Source: Anaeramoeba ignava (taxonomy: Eukaryota > Metamonada > Anaeramoebidae). From it: a stretch of DNA of 64,000 nucleotides. The position numbers and the translations under genes are program-made. This document shows positions 1-12,343 of this stretch, one piece after another (within the stretch, counting starts at the first letter, position 1; every line of letters starts with the position of its first letter). Location of the stretch: the NCBI GenBank assembly GCA_028826165.1, contig JAPDFW010000074.1, positions 124,001-188,000 of the forward strand, written 5' to 3'. Under the pieces are notes generated by a model. It was not told where the DNA came from. It made no database searches and saw only the letters and a program-made list of their open reading frames with translations.

Positions 1-561
1 ATATTTTATTTATAAATATTATTTACATATTAATTTATATTTTATTAATAAATATTATTTACATATTAATTTATATTTTATTTATAAATATTATTTATAT
101 TTTAATTTATATTTATTTATATAAATATTATTTATATATATTAAATTTATATTTTATTTATAAATATTATTTATATATAAATTTATATTTTATTTATAAA
201 TATTATTTATATATAAATTTATATTTTATTTATAAATATTATTTATATATAAATTTATATTTTATTTATAAATATTATTTACATATAAATTTATATTTTA
301 TTTATAAATATTATTTACATTTAAATTTATATTTTATTTATAAATATTATTTATATTTAAATTTATATTTTATTTATAAATATTATTTATATTTAAATTT
401 ATATTTTATTTATAAATATTATTTACATATAAATTTATATTTTATTTATAATTATTATTTACATTTAAATTTATATTTTATTAATAAATATTATTTACAT
501 TTAAATTTATATTTTATTAATAATTATTATTTACATTTAAATTTATTTATTATTTAAATAG
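1..561 (+). repeat. 36-bp AT-only tandem array, probably an intron of the AF4/FMR2-like gene
   Basis: About fifteen copies of a 36-bp unit made almost only of A and T (core TTTATATTTTATTTATAAAT). The array stops at TTTAAATAG, a good acceptor, directly followed by coding sequence. Other introns in the window have the same construction, so this is most likely the 3' part of an intron whose upstream exon lies outside the window. Confidence 0.6.
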
Positions 562-3196
562 GAAATGTCAGTTCCCAAAGTTGATCCACTCCCTAAAACA
601 ATCAGAACACTTGAATTTGAAAACAAAGTAAAAGCAAATCGTAAGAGACAAACACCTCCACAAAAAACACAATTTGAAAACAATCAAGAATTTGAAACTG
701 AAATAAAAATGCCACGAATCGAACAAAGTAATGATAAATATCCATCACCAAATTCAGTTCCAACAAAAGATTCACCACAAGAATTATTCATACAAACAAA
801 TCCAAAAAAGAATGATTTAAACTCAACAAAAGAAAGTGCAATAATGAAAAAAAAGGAAAACAAAGAAAATTCGAATGAAAATAAAAATCAAATCAAAAAT
901 CAACTCGAAAATCAACCACAAATTCAAAATTCAATTCGTCAAAATTCAAGACAAAATTCACCTCAACCAAATGTTCGTAAATTAAGACTTCAAGACTACC
1001 AACAAAGAAGAAAAGAAAAACAAAATGAAATTCATAATGATTCTGAAAGAGATTCTATTCGTTCTGTTGAATCTTCTCCTTTTCTTCATCAATCTCCTTT
1101 TGTTTCTTCTTTATTAACTTCTCCAAATTTTCATGAAGAATCAAAAAATTTCGAACAAATTGCAGATGGTCTTTTCCAAAAAGGAAGGGAACTTAAACAC
1201 AAAGGAAACAAAATTGAAAATGTATTTGATATTTTTGAAATTTTTTTAATTGAATTCTCTGAATTAAATTTAAAAAAATTTTACAATCCAATTTAAAAAA
1301 TAATTATAAAAAAAAAATCAAAATGAAAAAAAAAATCAAAATGAAAATAAAAATCAAAAAAATAATATAAATATTTTTAATATTAATTATAACTAAAATA
1401 TTTAAACAGAAAAAGGAACAATTTGAAGTATTTTTCCGTTCTGGGATCATGTTTATGGAAGGAGGAGAATATTATGAGGTTGGAGATCATTAATTTTTTA
1501 AAAAAACAAAAATAATTAATCATTTCTAAAAAGAAAGAAAAAAAAAGAGAAAAAAATGATTATAAATAATTATTGAAATAATTATAAATAATTATAAATA
1601 ATTATAAATGATTATAAATAATTATTGAAATAATTATAAATATTTACAAAAAAAATTATAAAAATAAAAATTATTAAAATAATTATAAATAATTATTAAA
1701 ATAATATAAATAATTATTAAAATAATTATAAATAATTATTAAAATAATTATAAATAATTATTAAAATAATTATAAATAATCAATTAAAATAATTATAAAT
1801 GATTATTGAAATAATTATTGAATTATTATTGAAATATCAAAATGATTATTGAAATAATTATAAATAATTATAAATGATTATAAATAATTATAAATGATTA
1901 TTGAAATGATTATTAATAATTATAAATAATTATAAATAATTATAAATAATTATAAATGATTTATAAATAATTATAAATGATTATAAATAATTATAAATGA
2001 TTATAAAAATAATTATTGAATTATTTATTTATGAAAATAAAAATTAAAAATAATTATAAAAATTATTAAAAATAATTATAAATAATTATAAATGATTATA
2101 AATTATTATTGAATTATTTATTTATAAATAATTATAAATAATTATAAATAATTATTGAATTATTTTTTAAAAATAAAAATAAATAATTTATAAATGATTA
2201 TAAATGATTATGAAATAATTATTGAAATAAATTATAAATAATTATAAATGATTATAAATAATTATTGAATTATTTATTTATAAATAATTATAAATGATTA
2301 TAAATAATTATAAATAATTATAAATGATTATAAATGATTATAAATAATTATAAATAATTATAAATGATTATAAATAATTATAAATGATTATAAATGATTA
2401 TAAATAATTATTGAATTATTTATTTATAAATAATTATAAATGATTATTAAAATAATTATAAATGATTATAAATAATTATAAATAATTATTGAATTATTTA
2501 TTTAAAAATAATTATAAATAATTATAAATAATTATAAATGATTATTAAAATAATTATAAATGATTATTAAAATAATTATAAATTATTATTGAATTATTTA
2601 TTTATAAATGATTATAAATGATCATAAATAATTATTGAATTATTTATTTAAAAATAATTATAATCAATTAATCAAATATCGAAAAAAATAAAAACTGAAT
2701 TCAGTTGGAATCCAAAAACAGCGAAGCGCGGATTAAAGCAACAACAAGTTACAAACAAACATCTGGATTTCTTAATTACTGTGCAACATCATTTGCCGAT
2801 CTGCACAATTTCGATTTAGCATCATTAGGATTTCTTTGTATTGCAATTATAGAAATGCGATTATTTCAACTCAATCGAGTTCAATCATTGCAAACAAACA
2901 AAAAAGCCCTTCAATATCTTCCAAATAGAACCCTTAATTTGGAAGACCAAAAAGAGTTTCATGCGAACATGTCTCATATTTTCCGTTCGTATGATGCTTG
3001 GGATCATTTTGAGAAATATAAACAAAAATCGGGAAGAAGAGATTTGGATTTTTCAATTAATCTTCATAAAGCAATGCCTCATGATGTTATAGATTTCTTA
3101 AAAACTGAATTTCTATTAGAATTCCATTCTTCTTTTTTTTTTGACTCTCTTTTTTTCTTCTTTCTTTCTCTTTGTTTTTTCTTATTCTGTTTCTGA
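562..3196 (+). CDS. AF4/FMR2 (AFF) family C-terminal homology domain protein, 5' end missing
   Basis: Three exons join in phase: 562 (or ATG 565)-1221, 1410-1478 and 2705-3196, giving about 405 residues. The first 190 residues are polar, Asn/Gln/Lys-rich and disordered-looking. From about residue 195 the sequence follows the AF4/FMR2 C-terminal homology domain: GRELKHKGNKIE, then FFRSGIMFMEGGEYYE (compare the family's ALSFIECGNAMEE), then LGFLCIAIIEMRLFQLNRVQ and IFRSYDAWDHFEKYKQ (family HILHGYDHWE). In animals AFF1/AFF4 scaffold the super elongation complex (P-TEFb, ELL, ENL/AF9), which releases paused RNA polymerase II; a related protein, Ebp1, binds Ell1 in fission yeast. The N-terminal P-TEFb-binding part would lie upstream of the window. 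The Phe-rich last 20 residues may be real or may hide a further intron. The family call rests on pattern memory, not on a search. Confidence 0.72.
1479..2704 (+). repeat. Intron filled with ATAATTATAAATGATTATAA-type repeats
   Basis: This 1.2-kb intron starts at GTTGGA and ends at TTCAG. After about 80 bp it becomes a loose 10-11-bp array alternating ATAATTATAA and ATGATTATAA, with AATTATTGAATTATTTATTTAT punctuation. I see no coding sequence in it. The shorter first intron of the gene (1222-1409) is plain AT-rich sequence. Confidence 0.7.
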
Positions 3197-3630
3197 AAAA
3201 TTTGATATAATTCTATTTGAAATTATTTTTTTTTGTTCCATTTTTTTTTTGCCTGAATTTTTTTGTTCCAACTTTTTTTTTGCCTGAAATTTGTTTATTT
3301 TCTTTTTTTTTTTTTTCAAATCTATTAATTGATGAACGATTTTAATTGATAATTTGGTTTGTAAATCCTTAACTTTTAACTGTTCTTTATATTTCAATTT
3401 AAGATTATTTCTGTTTTTCTTACTTACTTCAATTTATTATTTTTTTTTTGATAATTTTATTCGTTCGTTATTATTTTTCTTTCAATTTTTTTGTTTAAAT
3501 TTTACTTCTTCTTCTTTTGTTTTTGTTTTTTTTTTTTTGAAATAAAAAAATCAAATTTACCATTTTCTTTTTCATTTTCATTTTTCATTTTTCATTTTTT
3601 TTCCTTTTCTTTTTTTTCTAAATTAAAAAA
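3197..3630. promoter_or_regulatory. Intergenic T-rich region with two TTTTTTTGCCTGAA elements
   Basis: The stretch separates the AFF-like gene from the next plus-strand gene and is very T-rich on the plus strand. Two near-identical copies of TTTTTTTGCCTGAA (GCCT at 3251 and 3282) stand 380 and 349 bp before the next start codon. Similar TTTTGCCT elements occur at comparable distances and the same orientation before other genes. A promoter role is inference. Confidence 0.35.
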
Positions 3631-6402
3631 ATGTCACAAGAAGTTCAAGAATTTAATACTTGGATTGCTGCATACAAAAGACAACTTGATGTTGAAAATC
3701 AATTTAAAGATTCAATTAATAAAGTAATTTTATTATTAAAAAATTTATTTTTTTCTTTTTTCTAACGAAAAATTTTCAAATCAATTTAAATTTTTTTAAA
3801 AACATAAATGAACACAAATAAAAACACAAAAACACAAATAAAAACAAAAATAAACATAAATAAAAACAAAAACAAAAACAAAAACAAAAACAAAAACAAA
3901 AACAAAAACACAAATAAAAACACAAATAAAAAACAAAAACAAAAACAAAAACACAAAATAAAAACAAATAAAAACACAAACAAAAACACAAACAAAAACA
4001 AAAACACAAACAAAAACAAAAACACAAATAAAAATAAAAACAAAAAAAGATTAAATCACAATTTCATTATCAAAGAATGAAAGGATTAACAAAATTATTA
4101 GAATATTTATATGGTTTAAGTGAAAATGATATTAAAACAATTGAAAAAATACAGAATGATGATCAATATAAAGGTTAATTGAACAATTAAAATTAAATAT
4201 AAAATTAAATATTAAAATTTAAATATTAAAATTAAATTTAAATTAAATATAAAAATTAAATATTAAAATTTAAAATTAAATTTAAATATAAAATTAAATA
4301 TTAAAATTAAATTTAAATTAAATATAAAATTAAAATTTTAAATTAAATTTAAATTAAAATATAATATTAAAATATAAAATTAAATTTAAAAAAGTTGTCA
4401 ATAATGTTATGAAATATATTATTGAACCAAAAGAACCAGTTTTAATAACTCACAAACCTTCAGAAAAAAAACTTGGATTTGAAGTTATTCAAGGAATTTG
4501 CCTTTCTCATCAAGAAAGTAAAAAAAACTTTAGAGAATCTGGTGGAATTGATTCTGTTCTTGGAATAATCGATTCTCAACCAACTCTTTCTTTTTATGGT
4601 ATTGAAGCTCTTATGGCAGCTTTAGTTGATGATCCTGAATCTCAAAAAGTTAGTTTTAATTTTATTTTTAATTTTAATTTTAATTTAATTTTATATTATA
4701 ATTTTATATTTAATATTAATTTGAATTTTAATTTTAATTTTAATTTTAATTTTAATTTTAATTTTAATTTTATATTTAATTTTATATTTAATATTTAATT
4801 TTAATTTTAATTTTAATTTTAATTTTATATTTAATATTAATTTTAATTTTAATTTTAATTTTAATTTTAATTTTAATTTTAATTTTAATTTTAATTTTAA
4901 TTTTGATTTTAATTTTAATTTTAATTTTAATTTTAATTTTTAATTTTGATTTTAATTTTAATTTTAATATAAATTTTAATTTTTGGAAATAGTATTTTGC
5001 TCAGAAAAAAGGAATTGACATTGTTGTAAGAATTATGACTGATAAGAAAATGCAACGAAATATTAGAATTCGTACAACAGAATTCTTAAGAATGTTAATT
5101 GAAAATAAGGAGTTCAAGTAATTAAAATTTATCAATGGATTTAGAAATGGATTTAATAATAATTTTAATAATAATTTTATAATTAATTTTATAAATAATT
5201 TTATTAATAATTTTATTAATAATTTTAATAATAATTTTATAAATAATTTTAATAATAATTTTATAAATAATATTATAAATAATTTTATAAATAATTTTAT
5301 AAATAATTTTATAAATAATTTTATAAATAATTTTATATTTAAATTTATAAATAATTTTATAAATAATTTTATAAATAATTTTATAAATAATTTTATAAAT
5401 AATTTTATATTTAAATTTATAAATAATTTTATAAATAATTTTATAAATAATTTTATAAATAATTTTATAAATAATTTTAATAATAATTTTATAATTAATT
5501 TTATAATTAATTTTATAAATAATTTTATAATTAATTTTATAATTAATTTTATAAATAATTTCATTAATTAATTTTATAATGAATTTATTAATAATTTTAT
5601 AATTAATTTTATAATTAATTTTATAATTAATTTTATATTTAATTTTATAAATAATTTTATAAATAATTTTATAATTAATTTTATATATAATTTTATAAAT
5701 AATTTTATATTTAATTTTATAAATAATTTTATAAATAATTTTATAAATAATTTTATAAATAATTTTATATTTAATTTTTATAAATAATTATATATTTAAT
5801 TTTATAATTAATTTTATAAATAATTTTATATTTAATTTTTATTAATAATTTTATAATTAATTTTATATTTAATTTTATTAATTAATTTTATAAATAATTT
5901 TATAAATAATTTTATAATTAATTTTATATTTAATTTTTATAAATAATTTTATTAATAATTTTATATTTAATTTTATATATAATTTTATAAATAATTTTAT
6001 AATTAATTTTATAATTAATTTTATAATTAATTTTATAATTAATTTTATATTTAATTTTTATAAATAATTTTATAATTAATTTTATAAATAATTTTATAAA
6101 TAATTTAATAAATAATTTTATATTTAATTTTATATTTAATTTTATATTTAATTTTATAATTAATTTTATATTTAATTTTTATAAATAATTTTATAAATAA
6201 TTTTATAAATAATTTTATATTTAATTTTATAAATAATTTTATATTTAATTTTATTAATAATTTTAATAATAAAAACAGAAATAAGGTCCAATCACTTATT
6301 GGAGAAAAAGCTGTAACATATATGGAATCAAAAGTACAATTTAATGATGAAATGAAGAAAGGATCAACAATGTTTATCAATAAATTAGATACTGGATTTT
6401 AA
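3631..6402 (+). CDS. Small armadillo-like protein, possibly Cdc14/SIN-component family
   Basis: Five exons join in phase: 3631-3723, 4050-4173, 4395-4648, 4993-5117 and 6279-6402, giving 239 residues from ATG 3631 to TAA. The middle is a run of amphipathic helices of armadillo type: VIQGICLSHQESKKNFRESG, then ALMAALVDDPESQKYFAQKKG, then IRIRTTEFLRMLIEN. The AL..LVDDP..QK.F....G pattern recalls the septation-initiation-network component Cdc14 of fission yeast (not the Cdc14 phosphatase), but this is a weak resemblance. Introns 1 to 4 hold an ACAAAA-rich array, plain AT sequence, a TTTTAA hexamer array and a 12-bp ATTTTATAAATA array. The gene model rests on all four introns being canonical GT...AG with matching phase. 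Confidence 0.68.
3780..4045. repeat. ACAAAA / ACACAAATAAA simple repeat in intron
   Basis: A purine-rich array of ACAAAA hexamers mixed with AACACAAATAAA fills intron 1 of the armadillo-like gene. It leaves open frames on both strands (Asn/Lys/Thr on the plus, Phe/Cys/Leu on the minus), which are by-products of the repeat and not genes. Confidence 0.85.
4649..4992. repeat. TTTTAA hexamer array in intron
   Basis: A near-pure TTTTAA hexamer run fills intron 3 of the armadillo-like gene and ends at the acceptor GGAAATAG. The same hexamer fills an intron of RPT6 and an intron of the RasGEF gene. Confidence 0.85.
5118..6278. repeat. 12-bp ATTTTATAAATA minisatellite filling intron 4
   Basis: The 1.16-kb intron is a 12-bp array (ATTTTATAAATA with variants ending ATTA or TTTA) from just after the donor GTAATT to just before the acceptor AAACAG. 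The same unit recurs in introns of the RhoGAP, RPT6, adenylyltransferase and calponin-homology genes. Confidence 0.85.
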
Positions 6403-6616
6403 TCAAAAGAAAAAAATTATGAAATTCTTCTTTTAATTTTTAATTTTTAATTTTTAATTTTTAAGATGAAATTAATGGAATAAAAACAAATCAAATGAAA
6501 TTTGGATTAAAAAAAGAACAAAAAATTTATTTTCAAAAAAAAAAAAATTAAAAAACAAATTAAAAAAAAACAAAACAAAATTCATTCCATTTTTTTTTCT
6601 GTTTTCTGTTTGAAAA
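6403..6616. other. Convergent intergenic spacer
   Basis: About 210 bp between the armadillo-like gene (+) and the AGC kinase (-). It is A/T homopolymer-rich, as expected for two 3' flanks. No gene or clear terminator motif is visible. Confidence 0.6.
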
Positions 6617-8141
6617 TTATTTTCGAAAATCATATTCAAAATCTTTGAATAATATTTTATCTAAACATGTTGGATTTGTTTTTTCTAAAGAAGGAAATGA
6701 ATTTTTTTTTAATTCCAAATTTTCATTTTGAATTAAATTTTCTTGATTAAAAAAAAATGAAGGAATAAATTGAGGTTGAGATTTTTTATTTGAAAAATTT
6801 GTCCAATTAATTTCTTTAAAAAATGGATGTTTCATAATTTCTTTAATTCCTTTTTTGCTTGAACCAAGTCTTTTTTTTGGATCTTTTGAAAGTAACTAAA
6901 AAAAAAAAAGAAAAAAAAATGGAAGGAAAAAAAAATTATTTTTTTAATAAGAAAAAATTTTTCGTCTTTTTTTTTTATTATTTAAAAATAATTATTACTT
7001 TTGTTATTAAATCTTTAAATTCACTTGAACAAACTCCTTCAAAATTAACTTCTTGATTTAAAATATTTTTTTGCATTTCTCTTAGATTTTGTGAATAAAA
7101 AGGGGGCTAAAAAAAAAAAAACAAATTTAAAAAATATAAAATATAAAAATAAATAATTAAAATTTTTGATCAAAAAGAAAAAATTTCTTCTTTTAATTTG
7201 AAATGGCAAAAAGAAAATAAACTTACAATTCCATAAAACATTTCATAAAGAACCATTCCAAGTGACCAAAAATCAATTTCGAAACCATATTTTTGATTTT
7301 TTAAAACTTCTGGAGCTAAAATTAAATTAAAATTAAAATTAAAATAAAATTAAATTAAATTAAATAATCAATTGAAATTTTTAATTTTTTAAAATTTTTA
7401 TTTACCAAGATATTCAAGAGATCCACAAAATGAATTTGTTCTTTCATTTTTTTCAAGTTTTTTTGAGACTCCAAAATCTGTTAAATGAATATGTCCAGTT
7501 CTATCAATTAAAATATTTTCTGGTTTTAGATCTCTAATTAAAAAAAAAATAAAAAATAAAATGGGGGATAAAAAAATTAATACAAAATTCTTTAAAGAAA
7601 AAAAAAAGGAAAAATTTTTGCTTTTTTCCTTTTTTTTTCTTTTTGATTATTTGAAAAAATAAAAAAATAAATTTACCTGTAAATATAGTTTGCTTTATGA
7701 ATTGCTTTTAAAGCTAAAATTAATTCAGCTGCAAAAAATTTAATTTCATTTTCAGTGAAAGAATGAACATAATTTAAAATTTGATATAAATCCCCCCCAT
7801 TTATATAATCAATTAAAAAACAAAAATCAGTTTCTGTCAAAAAAGAATGATGTAATTGAACAATAAAAGGATTTTTTATTTCACATAAAATTGTTTTTTC
7901 AGCAAAAAGTCTTTGAAGATCTTTATCATTTGAAATACTGTTTTTTTTGATCAATTTTAACACATATTGTTTTTTATCCTTTTCATTTTCAACAAGATAA
8001 ATTTCAGAATTTTGTCCTTTTTGAAGTGTATTTAAAAATTTAAAGTCGTTTGTTTTTGGGGTGTTTTTTGCTTTTTTTGTTTTTTTATTTGTTTTTTTTG
8101 GTTTTTGTCTTTGATTTTGAAATTGAACACAATAAACCCAT
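6617..8141 (-). CDS. AGC-family Ser/Thr protein kinase with predicted N-myristoylation and a +1 frame break
   Basis: Exons 8141-7677, 7533-7406, 7315-7227, 7106-6999 and 6895-6617 give about 355 residues. Kinase motifs appear in order: catalytic Lys in [16 protein letters not shown] loop, TDFGVSKK, activation segment [12 protein letters not shown], then [16 protein letters not shown] and the C-terminal tail place it in the AGC group (S6K/AKT/PKN-like). The tail ends in FKDFEYDF, a hydrophobic motif with Glu where most relatives have a phosphorylated Ser/Thr, as in PKN kinases. The protein starts [10 protein letters not shown], a typical myristoylation signal with a nearby Cys. The frame from this ATG meets TAA at 8087-8085 and the kinase resumes in the +1 frame; there is no other in-frame ATG upstream of the catalytic domain. 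Either the assembly has an extra A, the gene is broken, or translation shifts. Confidence 0.78.
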
Positions 8142-9230
8142 TTAAATTAAAATAAAATTATTAAAAGTTATTAAAAAATTTAAAATTAAAAAAAAGGTGG
8201 AAAAAAAAAATGAATTAAAAAATTTTTCAAAAACAAAAAAATAATTTAAAGTTTTTTTTAGTGGAATTTTGAATTAATTAAAAAATTTTTATTAATTCGA
8301 CATTTTCAAAAAATAAAATAATAAAAATAATAAAATAAATTAACAAACAATCTTTTTATTTATTAAAAGAAATGCTTTGTCGTTTTTATTATTTTTTGAA
8401 TTCATAAACAAATGTCAGCATTTAATTAAAAACAAAAGACATTTAGAAAGACAAAAACCATCCGTTATTTTTTTTAATTCCAAATAATTAAATTTAATTT
8501 AATTTAATTACTATTTTAATTACTATTTTTTAGATTCTTAAATCTTTTTTGATCTAAAAAAAAATTTTTTTAAAGATCAAAATCCTTCACCTTTTATTAA
8601 AAATTTTAAATTTAAAAAAGCTAATAACTCTATTTCTGCACTTATTTTTATATTATTTGTTATTCTTAAAATTTGATCCATTTTATTTTTTTTTGTTTTT
8701 TTAATTTTTTTTTTTAATAATTTTTTTTTTGGAAATTTTATTGATCATTTTTTAATTTTATTTAAAAAAAAAAAAGCAAAAAAAAATAACAATAAAAAAG
8801 ATAAATAATAAAAAAGAAGAGTAAAAGAATTGATTTATAGAAGTTAAATTATTTTGAAATATTAGTTTTTCCACAAAATATTTCTTATTTTAATTTTTGG
8901 AATAAAAAGGGAAAGAAATTGATCAATTAAAAAAAAAATTAATTTAAAAATCAATTAAAAATAGATTTAAAAATAAATTTAAAAATTAGATTTAAAAATA
9001 GATTTAAAAATAGATTTAAAAATAAATTGAAATAAATTTTTTTTCCAAATTTTTATTTTTTCTGTCAAATCTTGAAAAAAGAAAAAAGAAGTAAAAAGAA
9101 AAATTTTTGATTAAATTGAAAAAGAGTAATCAAACAAAGCTAAAAATGACTTAGTTAAGTATTTCTGCAATCTGAATCTGGAAAATCATCTAAAAAATGA
9201 TGATATAAAGATTCATTGTAAAAAGAAAAG
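8142..9230. other. Intergenic region upstream of the AGC kinase
   Basis: Over 1 kb of A/T-rich, mostly unique sequence between the kinase start and the last RhoGAP exon. It contains several TTTTGATC/GATCAAAA words (8548, 8573, 8918) and a loose ATTTAAAAATAG repeat at 8940-9030. Apart from the doubtful 8516-8681 model I see no gene. Confidence 0.5.
8516..8681 (-). CDS. Possible tiny two-exon gene, 42 codons
   Basis: ATG at 8681 opens a 30-codon frame (MDQILRITNNIKISAEIELL...) that ends at a usable donor (GTGAAG, 8590). An acceptor (TTTTTAG) before 8553 joins in phase to a 12-codon end with TAA at 8516. The start context matches nearby genes. The product is short, Ile/Lys/Leu-rich and unrecognised, so this could be chance in AT-rich DNA. 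Confidence 0.22.
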
Positions 9231-11049
9231 CTAATTTTTATCATCTGGTGGTGGAATCATTTCTTGATCCTATTTTATATTTAATTTTATAAATAATTTT
9301 ATAAATAATTTTATATTTAATTTTATATTTAATTTTATATTTAATTTTATAAATAATTTTATAATTAATTTTATAATTAATTTTATAAATAATTTAATAA
9401 TTAATTTTATATTTAATTTTATAAATAATTTTATAAATAATTTTATAAATAATTTTATAAATAATTTTATAAATAATTTTATAAATAATTTTATAAATAA
9501 TTTTATAAATAATTTTATAAATAATTTTATATTTAATTTTATAAATAATTTTATATATAATTTTATAATTAATTTTATATTTAATTTTATAATTAATTTT
9601 ATATTTAATTTTATATTTAATTTTATATTTAATTTTATAAATAATTTTATATTTAATTTTTATATTTAATTTTATATTTAATTTTATATTTAATTTTATA
9701 TTTAATTTTATATATATAATTTTATAAATAATTTTATATTTAATTTTATAAATAATTTTATAAATAATTTTATAATTAATTTTATAAATAATTTTATAAA
9801 TAATTTTATAAATAATTTAATAATTAATTTTAATAATAATTTTATAAATAATTTTATAATAATTTTATATTTAATTTTATAAATAATTTTATATTTAATT
9901 TTATAAATAATTTTATAAATAATTTTATAAATAATTTTATATAATTAATTTTATAATTAATTTTATAAATAATTTTATAATTAATTTTATAAATAATTTT
10001 ATAAATAATTTTATAAATAATTTTATAAATAATTTTATAAATAATTTTATAAATAATTTTATAAATAATTTTTATAAATAATTTTATAATTAATTTTATA
10101 ATTAATTTTAAATTTAATTTTATATTTAATTTTATAAATAATTTTATATTTAATTTTATATTTAATTTTATAAATAATTTTATTAATAATTTTATATTTA
10201 AATTTATAAATAATTTTATAATTAATTTTATAAATAATTTTATAAATAATTTTATATTTAAATTTATAAATAATTTTATATTTAATTTTATAAATAATTT
10301 TATAAATAATTTTATATTTAATTTTATATTTAATTTTATATTTAATTTTATATTTAAATTTAATAAATAATTTTATATTTAATTTAATAAATAATTTTAT
10401 AAATAATTTTATATATAATTTTATATTTAATTTTATATATAATTTTATATTTTAAAGGAATTTTGAAAAATACCTCAAAAATATAAGAAAAATTTTGAAT
10501 AAAAGTTTTCATTAGCAATTTAGAAACAGGAGCATCTTCCATAAATATTTTTGCGGATTGTTCTCTTGGACGCAACAAATTAGGAGAAAAAACAACAGCC
10601 AAATTTTCAGCATTCATTTTGTTTTTTGCGGAATTTTTTTCAACTTCAGTTAAAAATTTGCACAAATATTTAAGAAGAATTTTATTAAGAGGAGGAAGAA
10701 AGTCAATGACTTTTCTTAACATGACATTTCTTGTGATTTCGACATTGATAGCTTGAGCTGCCAAAAACATATCATAGTATTCAAAGCCACATAACGGTTC
10801 CGGCAATTCTCGCAAATATAACTTTAAAAGACTTGCAATTGCATATTTATCTTCAACTTTTTCAAAGTCAATGTCCTTGCCATTGTCAAGTTCTGCTTTT
10901 AGTTCTTTTATAACGCTTTGTTGTCCTGGAATTCGAAAAATTCCCTCAATTTCTAATGATGTTTTTGAAATGTGTTCAATTATTAATTTTACTACAAATG
11001 GTATTTCATCTTGTGGGAGTTCTTTTAAACTTTTCCCAAAATATGCCAT
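9231..11049 (-). CDS. Stand-alone RhoGAP domain protein
   Basis: Two exons, 11049-10474 and 9269-9231, join in phase to give 204 residues. Nearly the whole protein is one RhoGAP domain: arginine finger in EGIFRIPGQQ (Arg39), then ASLLKLYLRELPEPL and NLAVVFSPNLLRP, the standard order of conserved blocks. It should stimulate GTP hydrolysis by Rho/Rac GTPases and so act on the actin cytoskeleton. The second exon adds only a 12-residue tail, DQEMIPPPDDKN. No membrane, BAR, SH3 or PH module is present, unlike most RhoGAPs. The 1.2-kb intron is a 12-bp array. Confidence 0.88.
9270..10473. repeat. 12-bp ATTTTATAAATA/ATTTTATATTTA array in RhoGAP intron
   Basis: The array runs through nearly the whole intron. 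On the gene's own strand it reads ATTTATAAAATT, the reverse of its orientation in the plus-strand genes, so the unit is found in both transcriptional orientations. Confidence 0.85.
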
Positions 11050-12343
11050 TTAAACAAATTATTTTGCTTTTGTTTTTTTTTTAAAAAGAGAAAAAAGAAA
11101 AAAAATGAAAAAAAATTTTTTAAATTAATTAAAAAAAAACAAATTATTTGTGTAAATGAGTCAAAATTAACAAAGATTAGTTAGAATTTTTAATTTAAAA
11201 ACATCACAAAAAACATCACAAAAATCAACACAAAAATCTAAATCTAAATCTAAATATAAATCTAAATTTAAATCTAAATCAAAATCTAAATCTAAATCTA
11301 AATCTAAATCTAAATATAAATCTAAATCAAAATCTAAATCTAAATATAAATATAAATATAAATATAAATATAAATATAAAAATAAATATAAATCTAAATC
11401 TAAATCTAAATCTAAATCTAAATCTAAATATAAATCAAAATCTAAATCTAAATATAAATCTAAATCTAAATCTAAATCTAAATCTAAATCTAAATCTAAA
11501 TCTAAATATAAATCTAAATATAAATCTAAATATAAATATAAATCTAAATCTAAATCTAAATATAAATATAAATATAAAATAAATATAAATATAAATATAA
11601 ATCTAAATATAAATATAAAATAAATAAATCTAAATCTAAAAAAAATTAAAATCTAAATCTAAATATAAATCTAAATATAAATCTAAATCTAAATCTAAAT
11701 CTAAATATAAAATCCAAAAATCTAAATATAAATATAAATCTAAATATAAAAAATAAATAAATATAAATATAAATAAATCAAATATAAATCTAAATATAAA
11801 TATAAATCTAAATCTAAATCTAAATCTAAATATCACAAATCAAAAATCAAATATAAAATATAAATATAAATATAAATATAAAAATATAAATATAAAAAAA
11901 TTAAAAATATAAATATAAATCTCCAAAAAATCTAAATATAAATCTAAATCTAAATCTAAATCTAAATATAAATCTAAATATAAATATAAATCTAAATATA
12001 AATCTAAATCAATTCTAAAATCAATTCTAAAATCAATTTCAAAATTAAAAATCAATTCTAAAATCAAATCTAAAATCAATTTCAAAATCAATTCCAAAAT
12101 TAAAAATCAATTCCAAAATCAAAATCTAAAATCAATTCTAAAATCAATTCTAAAATCAATTCTAAAATCAATTCTAAAATTAAAAATCAATTCCAAAAAT
12201 AAAAATCTAAAATCTATTCCAAAATTAAAAAATCAATTAAAAATCAATTTAAAATCTATTTAAAAATTCGAAAAAAAGAAAAATAAAAGAAAAAAAGCAA
12301 AAAAATTTTTTTTTCTTTTTTTTTTTCATTTTTTTTTTTCAAA
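11050..12343. repeat. TCTAAA/TATAAA hexamer array between divergent genes
   Basis: This intergenic region separates the RhoGAP (-) and armadillo-anchor (+) starts. From about 11230 to 12000 it is a hexamer array mixing TCTAAA and TATAAA; from 12000 to 12250 it shifts to a looser AAAATCAATTCT repeat. About 180 bp by the RhoGAP start and 80 bp by the next start are non-repetitive. On the other strand the unit reads TTTAGA, superficially telomere-like but not a known telomere repeat. Confidence 0.75.
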
